Below are positions 1 to 8,305 of a stretch of 64,000 nt of DNA, one piece after another; the stretch's first letter is position 1, and each line of letters starts with the position of its first letter. A model generated the notes under the pieces. The model searched no databases. It was given only the letters and a program-made list of their open reading frames with translations, and was not told where the DNA came from. The DNA comes from a virus. Both the position numbers and the translations under genes were made by a program. Location of the stretch: positions 1-64,000 of IMG/VR virus record IMGVR_UViG_3300025141_012985; one strand, 5' to 3'.

Positions 1-429
1 CTGAAGAAGGGAGACAGCGGATGTGTTGTACTTCTTGATGAGGATGCTGCGACAACGATAACAATGCCAAAGGTGACTTCAGATATGCTCGGTTGCACAT
101 ACCTTATCATTGAAACAGTTGCTAGTACTGCTGATAGAACCATTAATACAGCCTATAATAATGACTACTGGGTCGGTGGTGTTGCAAACCTCCCGACTGC
201 TGCTGAGAACGGCGCAAAGGTTTTTGTCGCTGCAGGAAGCACAGATACACAGATCACATTTGATGATAACCTCGCAAACGGTGCTGGTGCTCTCGGTGCA
301 TGGGTTAGACTCACAGCCGTCCTAACTGGTAATACACAGGCTGGTGGTGGCGCAAAGCTGGTCTGGCTTGTTGAGGGAGTTATGGGAACTGCAGATGCCA
401 ACGGTGACGGTACAGCAATCTTTACCTGA
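1..429 (+). CDS. virion structural protein, C-terminal part (5' end outside window)
   Basis: The reading frame is already open at base 1 and stops at TGA 427-429, so the real start lies upstream; the ATG at 64 is internal. The visible 142 residues are rich in Gly, Ala, Thr and Asn with alternating hydrophobic residues. This suggests a beta-sandwich protein like the small decoration or fiber-associated proteins of marine phages. No catalytic motif is seen. It ends in GDGTAIFT and is followed at once by a hairpin terminator, so it closes a transcription unit. Being next to the neck and tail genes supports a virion role. The exact identity is not recognised, and the structural assignment is inference from composition and context. 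Confidence 0.55.
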   Translation: MKKGDSGCVVLLDEDAATTITMPKVTSDMLGCTYLIIETVASTADRTINTAYNNDYWVGGVANLPTAAENGAKVFVAAGSTDTQITFDDNLANGAGALGAWVRLTAVLTGNTQAGGGAKLVWLVEGVMGTADANGDGTAIFT

Positions 430-454
430 TGCCTTAGTCTAGTAATTCAATTAT

Positions 455-487
455 TAAAAGCACCTCTTTTTACAGGGGGTGCTTTTA
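455..487 (+). terminator. intrinsic hairpin terminator
   Basis: A perfect 10-bp stem (TAAAAGCACC at 455-464, GGTGCTTTTA at 478-487) closes a 13-nt loop that contains a T run. The right arm itself ends in TTTTA. It lies 25 bases after the stop of the first gene and before the tubulin-like gene, as expected for the end of a late transcript. Confidence 0.75.
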
Positions 488-514
488 TAGCGTCTATGCC
501 TTTTATGATCTTAT

Positions 515-527
515 GAATATTTAAATA
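515..527 (+). promoter_or_regulatory. candidate late promoter element (GAATATTTAAATA)
   Basis: This A+T element follows the terminator and lies 12 bases before the start codon of the tubulin-like gene. It resembles GAATACTTA elements found before the tail tube and tape-measure genes and the reverse complement of the T4 late promoter TATAAATA. Function is inferred from position and recurrence only. Confidence 0.35.
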
Positions 528-539
528 CAGGGGTAATTC

Positions 540-1772
540 ATGGCATCTGGTGTAAGAAACCTAAGAAAAGATCATAGAGAAAAGCCAATAAAAAAGCGTG
601 AAAAGAAAGAAACATCTTCTAAATTTTACGCCGATGAAGATATGATGGAAAATAACCTAGCTTTAGACGATAATAGCAAACAAGAGCATGACACAGGCTC
701 ACCCAAAAGGGAGATTGAAAGAAATATGACAAATACTAATGATGATTTTGACTTTGTAGCAGATTATGATGATGCTGTAGACAGTGGAGCGGAAACACTT
801 CTTCCTGAAAATTCAGCACCTTCATCTCTTTCTGTAGGTTTCATAGGTGTCGGCGGCGGTGGCGGAAAGATGGCAAAGGCATTTATTGATATGGGATTCA
901 CACAGACACTTGTGGTAAATACTACAGATAAAGATCAGCCAACAGGCCTGGATCCAGACCACTTTCTTTTAATTCCGGGTGCAGACGGTGTGGGAAAGAA
1001 TGTTGAGCTAGGTCGACAAATTCTATCTAACAATAGTGCACTTGTTGAAGATCATCTTCGTTCCAGGGTCGGAAGAGTTGACTGGCTATTTGTTCTTGCA
1101 GGCGGCGGCGGGGGAACAGGAAGCTCATGTCATTCACTAGATTCAGCTCTCCAAAGATATCTTAAGTCAGTTTCTGCATCAGGAAATGTTGTCTATGTCG
1201 TGACCTCTCCTACAGCTCAGGAGCTATTGAATCCCACCATTAAGAAGAACTATGAGGCACTGCTCTCGGATGTCTCTGGATCAGTGCATGTAGTCATAGA
1301 CAATGAACGACAGCTTCAGCTCTTAAGGGGTAAGGTCGGAATGCTAGGTCTCTATCCAACAGCTAACAAGAATTTTGCCAAGCTTATTGCACAAGTTCTG
1401 AAGCTATCGTCTGAGTCATCCCCGATTCAGACATTTGACTCCAAAGATCTCGAGGCATGTCTCTCAACAAGCGGAAGGCTTTTTCTCGGAACTACAGTGG
1501 TTAAAGATCCAAGTGATTCAAATCTAGGGTCTATGATTTATCAAAATTGTATGACAAAGTCTCCCTGTCCATCTCCAAGCGGTAAGATAAAGACGGGTGT
1601 TCTTTTGCTTGTTGTAACAGAAGCTATGGCATCTGATCCATCCATTAGTACACAGCTTGAGGCAGCAATTTCATATGTCGGCGGAAGAACCGACGCACTA
1701 TTCTCAGGTGTCTATGTTAGAGAGGGCCTGCCGGGACTTGTTGCTATTTCAGCATTGGGCGGAATTGAGTAA
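540..1772 (+). CDS. tubulin/FtsZ-like GTPase
   Basis: This is a 410-residue protein of the tubulin/FtsZ superfamily. Residues 98-110 hold the N-terminal glycine-rich nucleotide loop (FIGVGGGGGKMAK, compare FtsZ VIGVGGGGGNA). Residues 188-195 are the signature loop GGGGGTGS that contacts the phosphates. VIDNERQLQLL near 252-262 corresponds to the FtsZ VIPNDRLL segment. FDSKD at 299-303 aligns with the T7 loop that supplies the GTP-hydrolysing aspartates to the next subunit; both Asp are kept, while the usual Asn is Thr. The first ~95 residues are a charged, probably disordered extension absent from bacterial FtsZ. Phage relatives known as PhuZ or TubZ form filaments that position phage DNA or the phage nucleus. 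The gene sits between head and neck genes. AGGGG at 529-533 supports the start. Confidence 0.85.
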   Translation: MASGVRNLRKDHREKPIKKREKKETSSKFYADEDMMENNLALDDNSKQEHDTGSPKREIERNMTNTNDDFDFVADYDDAVDSGAETLLPENSAPSSLSVGFIGVGGGGGKMAKAFIDMGFTQTLVVNTTDKDQPTGLDPDHFLLIPGADGVGKNVELGRQILSNNSALVEDHLRSRVGRVDWLFVLAGGGGGTGSSCHSLDSALQRYLKSVSASGNVVYVVTSPTAQELLNPTIKKNYEALLSDVSGSVHVVIDNERQLQLLRGKVGMLGLYPTANKNFAKLIAQVLKLSSESSPIQTFDSKDLEACLSTSGRLFLGTTVVKDPSDSNLGSMIYQNCMTKSPCPSPSGKIKTGVLLLVVTEAMASDPSISTQLEAAISYVGGRTDALFSGVYVREGLPGLVAISALGGIE

Positions 1773-1911
1773 AAAATAAGAAATCTTTTAGAATCTCTTA
1801 TTCAAATATGCTGAAGACATCCTAGTAGTGAGCTAGATTAGCGTTTTTCATTGTTGATTCTCCTGTTTGAGTCCATACTTATGGATAGTTGAACCGTTAT
1901 CTGGAGTGTCA

Positions 1912-3096
1912 ATGACAACCTTTGCTAATACAACCTCTCCCACACCTTTTGGCTTCTTTGATGCCGATACAGATTTTCAGGCAGAGGCAGATAATGTTGT
2001 CACTTTTGTTAAGAGAAAGATGGGTGATGACATTCTGTCTGTTGAGTTAACAAAAAAGCAGATTTGGGCAAATCTTGAAGAGTCTTGTCTAGAATACGGC
2101 TCTATTCTGAATCAATATCAAGCAAAATCACAATTGATACAATTTTTAGGAATGCCTACAACTGGATCTGATGGACATATGTCCGGATCAGAGGGAAAGT
2201 ATCCCAGAGAAAATCTTGAATATTTGATTAGATTCGCTGAGCCCTATGCGATGGAGGCAGGTGTCGGTGGATCATATGAAATGTTTTCTGGATCAATCCA
2301 GCTAGAAAAAGGAAGGCAGGATTATGACATATATTCAGAGCTCAAAGACTTTAATGACAATGTCATGTTTACATCTTCATCAAATGCAGCGCCAAGGACA
2401 AAGATCAAGATTAGTGAGGTATTTCACTTTGGCCCAGAGGCTGCGTATAGATTCTTTGACACAACAAGCGCAATAAATTATTTGAATAATGAATTTTCAT
2501 TTGAATCATTTACTCCTGAGACAATATTTTATGTCCTTCCAGTCTTTGAAGATATTCTTAGAGCAGGTCAGCTTGATTTATCAAATAGAGTTCGTAGATC
2601 AAATTATTCTTACAAGGTTGTAGGCAAACACATTAGAATATATCCAACACCAACTAGCGCTAATCCTAAAAGCCTATTCCTTAGAGTCATGTATCATCCT
2701 GATCCACTTAATCCAGCATATCATGATGAGACAATCGGGGGTGTTAGTAATCTTTCCAACATTCCATTTGGAAATTTAAACTATAATAAAATTAACAGCA
2801 TCGGAAGGCAGTGGATTAGACAATATTCTCTGGCACTGTCAAGAGAGCAATTGGGGTTGATCAGGTCAAAATTTGGAAATATTCCAGTTCCCGGAGCAGA
2901 TGTAACACTAAATGGAGGTGATTTAGTTACACAGGGAAGGTCAGATAGGGACACTTTAGTTACACAGCTTAAGGAAATGCTTGATACGCTGACTTATGAT
3001 AAAATCATGGAAACTGCTTCTGCACGAGCAGAATCTATTCAAAAGCAACTTAGATTTTCACCCATGCCAAATGGGTGGTCAATTTTTATGGGGTGA
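1912..3096 (+). CDS. neck / head-completion protein (gp13-like)
   Basis: The frame opens at a TTG at 1867, but ATG 1912 is preceded by GGAG (1903-1906) at good spacing, so 1912 is chosen, giving 394 residues. The N-terminal part (about 20-75) is helical, with AEADNVVTFVKRKMGDD and KKQIWANLEESCLEYGSI, as in phage head-tail adaptor and neck proteins. The C-terminal half carries a beta-rich region and the motif YKVVGKHIRIYPTPTS. It lies directly before the gp14-like, gp15-like and sheath genes, which is the order of T4 genes 13, 14, 15 and 18. T4 gp13 is shorter (about 309 residues). The neck assignment comes mainly from this gene order; sequence similarity to gp13 by eye is weak. Confidence 0.5.
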   Translation: MTTFANTTSPTPFGFFDADTDFQAEADNVVTFVKRKMGDDILSVELTKKQIWANLEESCLEYGSILNQYQAKSQLIQFLGMPTTGSDGHMSGSEGKYPRENLEYLIRFAEPYAMEAGVGGSYEMFSGSIQLEKGRQDYDIYSELKDFNDNVMFTSSSNAAPRTKIKISEVFHFGPEAAYRFFDTTSAINYLNNEFSFESFTPETIFYVLPVFEDILRAGQLDLSNRVRRSNYSYKVVGKHIRIYPTPTSANPKSLFLRVMYHPDPLNPAYHDETIGGVSNLSNIPFGNLNYNKINSIGRQWIRQYSLALSREQLGLIRSKFGNIPVPGADVTLNGGDLVTQGRSDRDTLVTQLKEMLDTLTYDKIMETASARAESIQKQLRFSPMPNGWSIFMG

Positions 3097-3099
3097 TTC

Positions 3100-3765
3100 A
3101 TGGCACGACTTTTTATCACACCAAGGGAGATAGACTTTATAAATGACACTGCAAAGGAGCTTGTTAAAGATGTCATTGGTCAAAAAATTTATTACTTCCA
3201 GATATCAGAAATAAAGACAAATGTTCACGATGTCTATGAGGAGGCACCTGAGAAAATTTTTGAAACTCCAATCGCAATAGACGCTTTAGTGAAGTATGAG
3301 CCTCAAGCAATTAAGACAGATAGATTTGGAAGTGAAGAATACTATACTATTGAAGCCTATATTCAAAAAAGAGATCTTATAGAAAAGGGAATAAAAATTC
3401 TCGAAGGTGATTTTTTTAGCTACGGTACAGTATTTTTTGAAGTCGTTACAGCACCGGATTCCAAGGATATTTTCGGAGAAATTGAATACAAGAGCTTTAT
3501 TACTGTTAGGGGAAAACAGTCAAGAGCAGGTCAGTTTGTTACAAGGGTGTTTGGTCCAACTTCAGAGGAATATACAGATTCAGATTCAGTACAGGAGACA
3601 TTTGTTCAGCAGAGAGGATTTAAGGAAAATCGTCTCGGTGAAACAGAAGATAGAAGAAATCTTAGGCAAAAGGGCATTCTAACAGAGCCCATATCAAGAC
3701 CTAGGGAGGTTTCTAGAAGAGGGATTCCTGGAAAGAGTGGGTCTAGTTTTTATGATGATGAATAG
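3100..3765 (+). CDS. neck protein (gp14-like)
   Basis: This 221-residue protein starts four bases after the previous stop (GGGTGATTCATGG). Its N-terminal two thirds follow the gp14-type pattern: an early helix, VGQKIYYFQI, the stretch TDRFGSEEYYTIEAYIQKR, then a strand-rich region with GDFFSYGTVFFEVVTAP. The last 60 residues are charged and probably disordered. T4 gp14 is 256 residues and with gp13 forms the collar that closes the head and joins the tail. The position between the gp13-like and gp15-like genes supports the same role. The gp14 identification is an inference from pattern and order; another head-closure family is possible. Confidence 0.5.
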   Translation: MARLFITPREIDFINDTAKELVKDVIGQKIYYFQISEIKTNVHDVYEEAPEKIFETPIAIDALVKYEPQAIKTDRFGSEEYYTIEAYIQKRDLIEKGIKILEGDFFSYGTVFFEVVTAPDSKDIFGEIEYKSFITVRGKQSRAGQFVTRVFGPTSEEYTDSDSVQETFVQQRGFKENRLGETEDRRNLRQKGILTEPISRPREVSRRGIPGKSGSSFYDDE

Positions 3766-3776
3766 GGGTATGATAT

Positions 3777-4997
3777 ATGTCTGAAGGAATTCCGCCAAAA
3801 TTTGAGGATACAAGTATACCAGAAGATTTTCATATTCCATCATGCGGAATTGAAGATATAGACAGGGCACTTTTTCACTTATTTGATAGAAGGCTTAATT
3901 TTTCAATTGATGTCGACGGAGAGTCTAAAAAAGTTCCCGTTGTCTTTGCAGCAGGTGAGAGATTCGCTTTGACAAGACGATCTGCAAACTTTAGAGATGT
4001 TAATAATGCTCTCATTCTTCCGATAATCTCTATTGAAAGGGGAACAATAGACTATTCTCCGGGACTGGGCACGTATGGGACACCAATAGCAACAAGGGAT
4101 CAGATTTCTTATGTAGTTAAAAGAAGACTGAGTGAGAAAGATAGGGATTATCAAAACATAATAAACAAAAAGAGATTAAAGAATCAATCAAATGTTGCAA
4201 CCAGGGGTCATTTTGGAAATACTACAGAATTTCCTGGACTTTACGCAAAGCCTGGAACGATAGCATCTAGAAGAAACACAACAAATCTTTCATTTTTAGA
4301 TTCACCTCCTGATAGCATGCTTAGGCCATCAATTGGTAATAATATTTTTGAGATAATAACTGTCCCATATCCAGAATTTATTTTAATTGAGTATAACGTG
4401 ACATTCTGGACACAGTATATGCAAAACATGAACAAGCTATTAGAATCCATGCTTATTCAGTTCGATGGACAGGAAAAAGCCTTTCAGATAGTGACAAGGG
4501 AGGGCTACGAGCTAGTTGCATATTTTCAGGGACAATTTTCAGCAGAAACTAACTTTAGTGACTATACAGATAGTGAGAGAGTTATAAAGTATAATTTTAA
4601 TATTAAGGTTCCGGGATTTATCATAGCGCCAGATTCTGATGATGGTCTTCCATCACCATATAAGCGGTATCTGTCTGCACCGCAGATTGAATTTGGTATA
4701 AATCAAGTTAGCACACAGGTCTCATCAATTACTTCAAAGGGGCCAGCTAAAAATAATGTTAATAATTTTATATTAAGTGATACTCAAGAGCTAAATGCGT
4801 CAGGAAGAGAGCCTACTCAAAGAGGAAGAGACAGCGTTAGGCTTCTAGAGACAATAGCTGACCCGTTTACTGGAAAGGAGAAGAAAAGATTTGTCAAGGT
4901 ATTGACAAGAAATCAGAGAGCAGGTGAGACAGTAGCTAGTTCAAGAATAGTAGTTAAACTTGAAACTACAGATGACACAGGTGAAGACGAATGTTGA
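3777..4997 (+). CDS. tail sheath stabiliser / tail terminator (gp15-like)
   Basis: This 406-residue protein follows the T4 gp15 pattern in order. DRALFHLFDRRLNFSIDV then KKVPVVFAAGERFAL (residues ~29-62) matches the gp15 segment containing VPITYASKEHF. LPIISIERGTIDYSPG (~81-96) matches LPRINLHLVDFSYN. VPYPEFILIEYNVTFWTQY (~195-215) matches the gp15 stretch SPIKMIYELSIFTRYED. IKYNFNIKVPGFIIAP matches the C-terminal strand. gp15 caps the finished tail and binds the neck. It is longer than T4 gp15 (272 residues) through a loop at ~105-180 and a C-terminal tail. AGGGG at 3764-3768 supports the start. It lies just before the sheath genes, as in T4. Confidence 0.7.
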   Translation: MSEGIPPKFEDTSIPEDFHIPSCGIEDIDRALFHLFDRRLNFSIDVDGESKKVPVVFAAGERFALTRRSANFRDVNNALILPIISIERGTIDYSPGLGTYGTPIATRDQISYVVKRRLSEKDRDYQNIINKKRLKNQSNVATRGHFGNTTEFPGLYAKPGTIASRRNTTNLSFLDSPPDSMLRPSIGNNIFEIITVPYPEFILIEYNVTFWTQYMQNMNKLLESMLIQFDGQEKAFQIVTREGYELVAYFQGQFSAETNFSDYTDSERVIKYNFNIKVPGFIIAPDSDDGLPSPYKRYLSAPQIEFGINQVSTQVSSITSKGPAKNNVNNFILSDTQELNASGREPTQRGRDSVRLLETIADPFTGKEKKRFVKVLTRNQRAGETVASSRIVVKLETTDDTGEDEC

Positions 4998-5072
4998 TAA
5001 GATCTTTATAAGACATTTGATGTCCAGTTCAATAGTTATATGTGTGTAGACTGATTTATAGGAGAATGATCT

Positions 5073-8000
5073 ATGGCCGAGCAGACCTTCAGATCGCCAG
5101 GATTCTTTGAAAAAGAGATAGACCTATCGGGGAGAGTCCAGGAAGTTGCAGGAACACCTGCAGGTATCATTGGGACATCAGAATTTGGTCCAGCATTTAT
5201 TCCAGTAACAATTGGATCATTTATAGACTTTAAGGAGAAATTTGGTGATTTAGATTCTACTAAGTTTGGACCCTATGCTGTAAATGAATTTCTTAAGAAT
5301 AGAACTGCTGTAACATTTATGAGAGTCCTTGGTGCAGGTGCAAATACAAGCACAACAGACATTCAAAAAACAATAGCCCACGGAACTGTTACAAATGCAG
5401 GATTTAGGGTAATTGGATCTGTATCAACTCAACCCCAGGGTCCCAATGTTGGACATCAGGGTTCTGTTCAATTCTTAACAGCAAAGCATACAATTCAGAC
5501 GAATGAAACTCAAGGCTATCCAGTATTTACTGACAATGATAGCTTTGCCATTGAGACAGGCGGTGATGTTCATCTCGTCAGAGGAATGATCTTTACTTCA
5601 ACAGGAAGTAGGGTACAGGTTCTATCTTATTGGGAGAACTATCCCGTCACAGCATCTGCCAAGGATGTTGCAGGAATGGGATATGATGTCAATAACTCAC
5701 TAGTATACAAAAAGTTTAAGGTAGTAATTTCAAGTTCTGCAGGATCATCATTTGCAAATGATGAAAATAAGGCAGGAATTAGAATTTTAACTGCATCTCT
5801 TAATCCAACAAATGATGATTATATTTCTAAGATTCTAAACACAGATCCTGAGAGATTTCAAGAAGAGCAGCATCTTCTCTATGCCGATTTTTCTGTCGAG
5901 GATGAGGTTGCAACTGCAACAAACTGGGTTGGAATAGTTTCAGGATCAGCTTCAACCTCTGATGGATCGGGAGATACATCTCTGACATACAGAGACATGT
6001 ATGGAAGATTTGATACTAGATATAGCTCATCTAGAACAACATACTTTACATCTCAAAAGTACGGAGAAAACTCTTATAACCTCTTTTACTTTGAAACACT
6101 TGACGATGGTGCAAACACTGCTGATAAGTATAAGGTATCAATTGCAGACCTTAGAAAATCAACAGATCCAAAGTCTGAGTACGGATCTTTTACAGTTCAA
6201 ATTAGAAGGTTTGGTGACTCTGATGTTTCACCTCAAATAGTAGAACAATATCCGCTATGTACACTTGATCCAACAGATGAAAACTTTGTTGCTAGAAAGG
6301 TTGGAGACCTAAGTGTTAAGTACAATTTTGATGCTCTAAGCGAAGATGAAAGAAGGTACATAGTCAAGGGAGACTATCCAAATGTTTCAAGGGCAGTTAG
6401 AATAGTCTTAAGCGATGATATTAAGAATGGAAATGTTCCTGCAAGTGCAATGCCGTTTGGATTTAGGGGACTACCTGTTCTGAAGACAAATAACTGGCTT
6501 GCAGACAGTCTAACAGATGCTGCATTAAGACGACCCATTAAGGATGTCCTAAATGGTGGCTCAAGCGGTGTTAGACTGGCATTCTGTTCAGGAAGTGGAC
6601 CCGGGGTTAAGCATAATGAGCCGACAGCACTTACTGGGTCTATAGTCCCACCTGTCCCACTAAGGTTTAAGGTTACACAGGGAACAACTGCTAAGTCTGG
6701 ATATCCAGGAAAGCCCGGCACAAACGAGAGAGTTAGCACTAAATTTTACTGGGGAATAAGAACGAGCAGAATTCCAAGAACAGGATCAATGGGAGACGCC
6801 ATTCTCAATGCAAATGCTTCAGGTGAAATAAATGAGCTCGTAAGATCGTACACTAGATTTTTAGGAATAAAAAAGCTTGACGCACTTGTAACAGGTTCGG
6901 GAGCTGATATTTTTTGCAATAATGAATTTTCGCTTAACAAGGTTGCGCTAAGCACAACGTTGAATAAGGCGGGATCTGTTAGAAATGTCTATGATACAAT
7001 TCATGCAGACCTTACAGGAACAGCCGGGGAGCACATGCTGGAATCAGCATATATTAGAAATGGTCGACCAGAGCCTGGACTAAGCTATGCCATTAATCAG
7101 CGAGGAGCTACTGTTGATAATAGACTGACTCTTGGCACACTGCTCAACCTAACGTCATCTACGTACTTCAATAGATTTACTCAGTATGCTAAATTTACGA
7201 ACATAATGTACGGAGGGTACGACGGAACAAACATTCTAGATCCAGATATGGGAAGGATGAATGACAGAGCAAGCTCTTCAGATACAAGAGGAAAGGCAAG
7301 TAGGCAATATCCTGCTGCAAATACAGATCTTGATATAGGGCTTGCTGCAACATCTTATGTCGGAGCAGGCAAGCACAATAACACTGTAGCATCCTATAGA
7401 TCTGCAATTGATATTATGACAGATCCGATGGTTACAAGAATTAATATTCTTGCAGTTCCAGGAATAAGAGACAGCTTTGTAACAGATAGAGCAGCTGATA
7501 GAACTAGAGAATATAGTCAGGCTATCTACCTAATGGATATTCCAAGCTATACAGATGGTGATGTTAGAATTTTTGACAGTGATGATCTTAGACCAAATGT
7601 TGGAAAGACAAGAGCTAAGATGGACTCTAGGGCTATAGATAACAACTATTCGGCAACCTACTTCCCAGATATAAGCATGGTAGATGATAGAAACGGAAAT
7701 CCCGTAAAAGTCCCAGCATCAATTGCTGCACTATCTGCTCTTGGATTTAATGATTCTGTTGCCTATCCGTGGTTTGCACCTGCCGGATTTAACAGAGCAG
7801 CTCTTTCAAACGTTGTCAATGTTGCTACACGGCTTAATAGTGAAGATAGGGATAACCTTTATGACTCTAGGATTAATCCAATAGCATCATTTCCCCAGGC
7901 GGGATTTGTTATATTTGGACAGAAGACGCTTCAGCAGGCAAGATCTGCTCTAGATAGAGTGAATGTTAGAAGAATGCTTCTTGAGGTTAAGCGGCTTGTA

Positions 8001-8267
8001 TCAGACGTTGCAAAGAAACTTGTATTTGAGCAAAATACTCCTGGAACTAGAGCTAAGTTTATATCACAGGTTGCCCCGCTATTAGCAACAATACAGAGCC
8101 AGCAAGGAATAGATCAGTTTAGGGTCATTATGGATGATTCAAATAACACTACAGAGGATATTGAGTCTAATAGGCTAAACGGAAGAATAGTGCTGGTTCC
8201 AACTAGAGCGGTTGAGTTTATTGCTATTGATTTCATTATTACTAATTCAGGTGTAAGTTTTGAGTGA
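5073..8267 (+). CDS. tail sheath protein, first copy (gp18-like)
   Basis: This 1064-residue contractile tail sheath subunit is much longer than T4 gp18 (659). The N-terminus (PGFFEKEIDLSGRVQEVAG, GIIGTSEFGPAFIPVTIG, TFMRVLGAG) is the typical sheath start. The C-terminal domain has NVRRMLLEVKRLVSD, KFISQVAPLL, then RIVLVPTRAVEFIAIDF, the part that builds the sheath core and contracts. The extra length lies in the middle (~150-550), probably protruding outer domains. AGGAG at 5060-5064 gives a clear start. The next gene is a diverged paralogue sharing both ends, so the sheath is duplicated. A TGATTTATA element at 5052-5060 may be a late promoter. Confidence 0.93.
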   Translation: MAEQTFRSPGFFEKEIDLSGRVQEVAGTPAGIIGTSEFGPAFIPVTIGSFIDFKEKFGDLDSTKFGPYAVNEFLKNRTAVTFMRVLGAGANTSTTDIQKTIAHGTVTNAGFRVIGSVSTQPQGPNVGHQGSVQFLTAKHTIQTNETQGYPVFTDNDSFAIETGGDVHLVRGMIFTSTGSRVQVLSYWENYPVTASAKDVAGMGYDVNNSLVYKKFKVVISSSAGSSFANDENKAGIRILTASLNPTNDDYISKILNTDPERFQEEQHLLYADFSVEDEVATATNWVGIVSGSASTSDGSGDTSLTYRDMYGRFDTRYSSSRTTYFTSQKYGENSYNLFYFETLDDGANTADKYKVSIADLRKSTDPKSEYGSFTVQIRRFGDSDVSPQIVEQYPLCTLDPTDENFVARKVGDLSVKYNFDALSEDERRYIVKGDYPNVSRAVRIVLSDDIKNGNVPASAMPFGFRGLPVLKTNNWLADSLTDAALRRPIKDVLNGGSSGVRLAFCSGSGPGVKHNEPTALTGSIVPPVPLRFKVTQGTTAKSGYPGKPGTNERVSTKFYWGIRTSRIPRTGSMGDAILNANASGEINELVRSYTRFLGIKKLDALVTGSGADIFCNNEFSLNKVALSTTLNKAGSVRNVYDTIHADLTGTAGEHMLESAYIRNGRPEPGLSYAINQRGATVDNRLTLGTLLNLTSSTYFNRFTQYAKFTNIMYGGYDGTNILDPDMGRMNDRASSSDTRGKASRQYPAANTDLDIGLAATSYVGAGKHNNTVASYRSAIDIMTDPMVTRINILAVPGIRDSFVTDRAADRTREYSQAIYLMDIPSYTDGDVRIFDSDDLRPNVGKTRAKMDSRAIDNNYSATYFPDISMVDDRNGNPVKVPASIAALSALGFNDSVAYPWFAPAGFNRAALSNVVNVATRLNSEDRDNLYDSRINPIASFPQAGFVIFGQKTLQQARSALDRVNVRRMLLEVKRLVSDVAKKLVFEQNTPGTRAKFISQVAPLLATIQSQQGIDQFRVIMDDSNNTTEDIESNRLNGRIVLVPTRAVEFIAIDFIITNSGVSFE

Positions 8268-8305
8268 TCTATATTTAATGACAAGAGATTTTAGAGAGGT
8301 TTGGA

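Noticed and set aside
1775-1802. Hairpin AATAAGA ... TCTTATT after the tubulin-like gene
   Set aside because: Only seven A+T-rich pairs, a 14-base loop and no T run; too weak to call a terminator.
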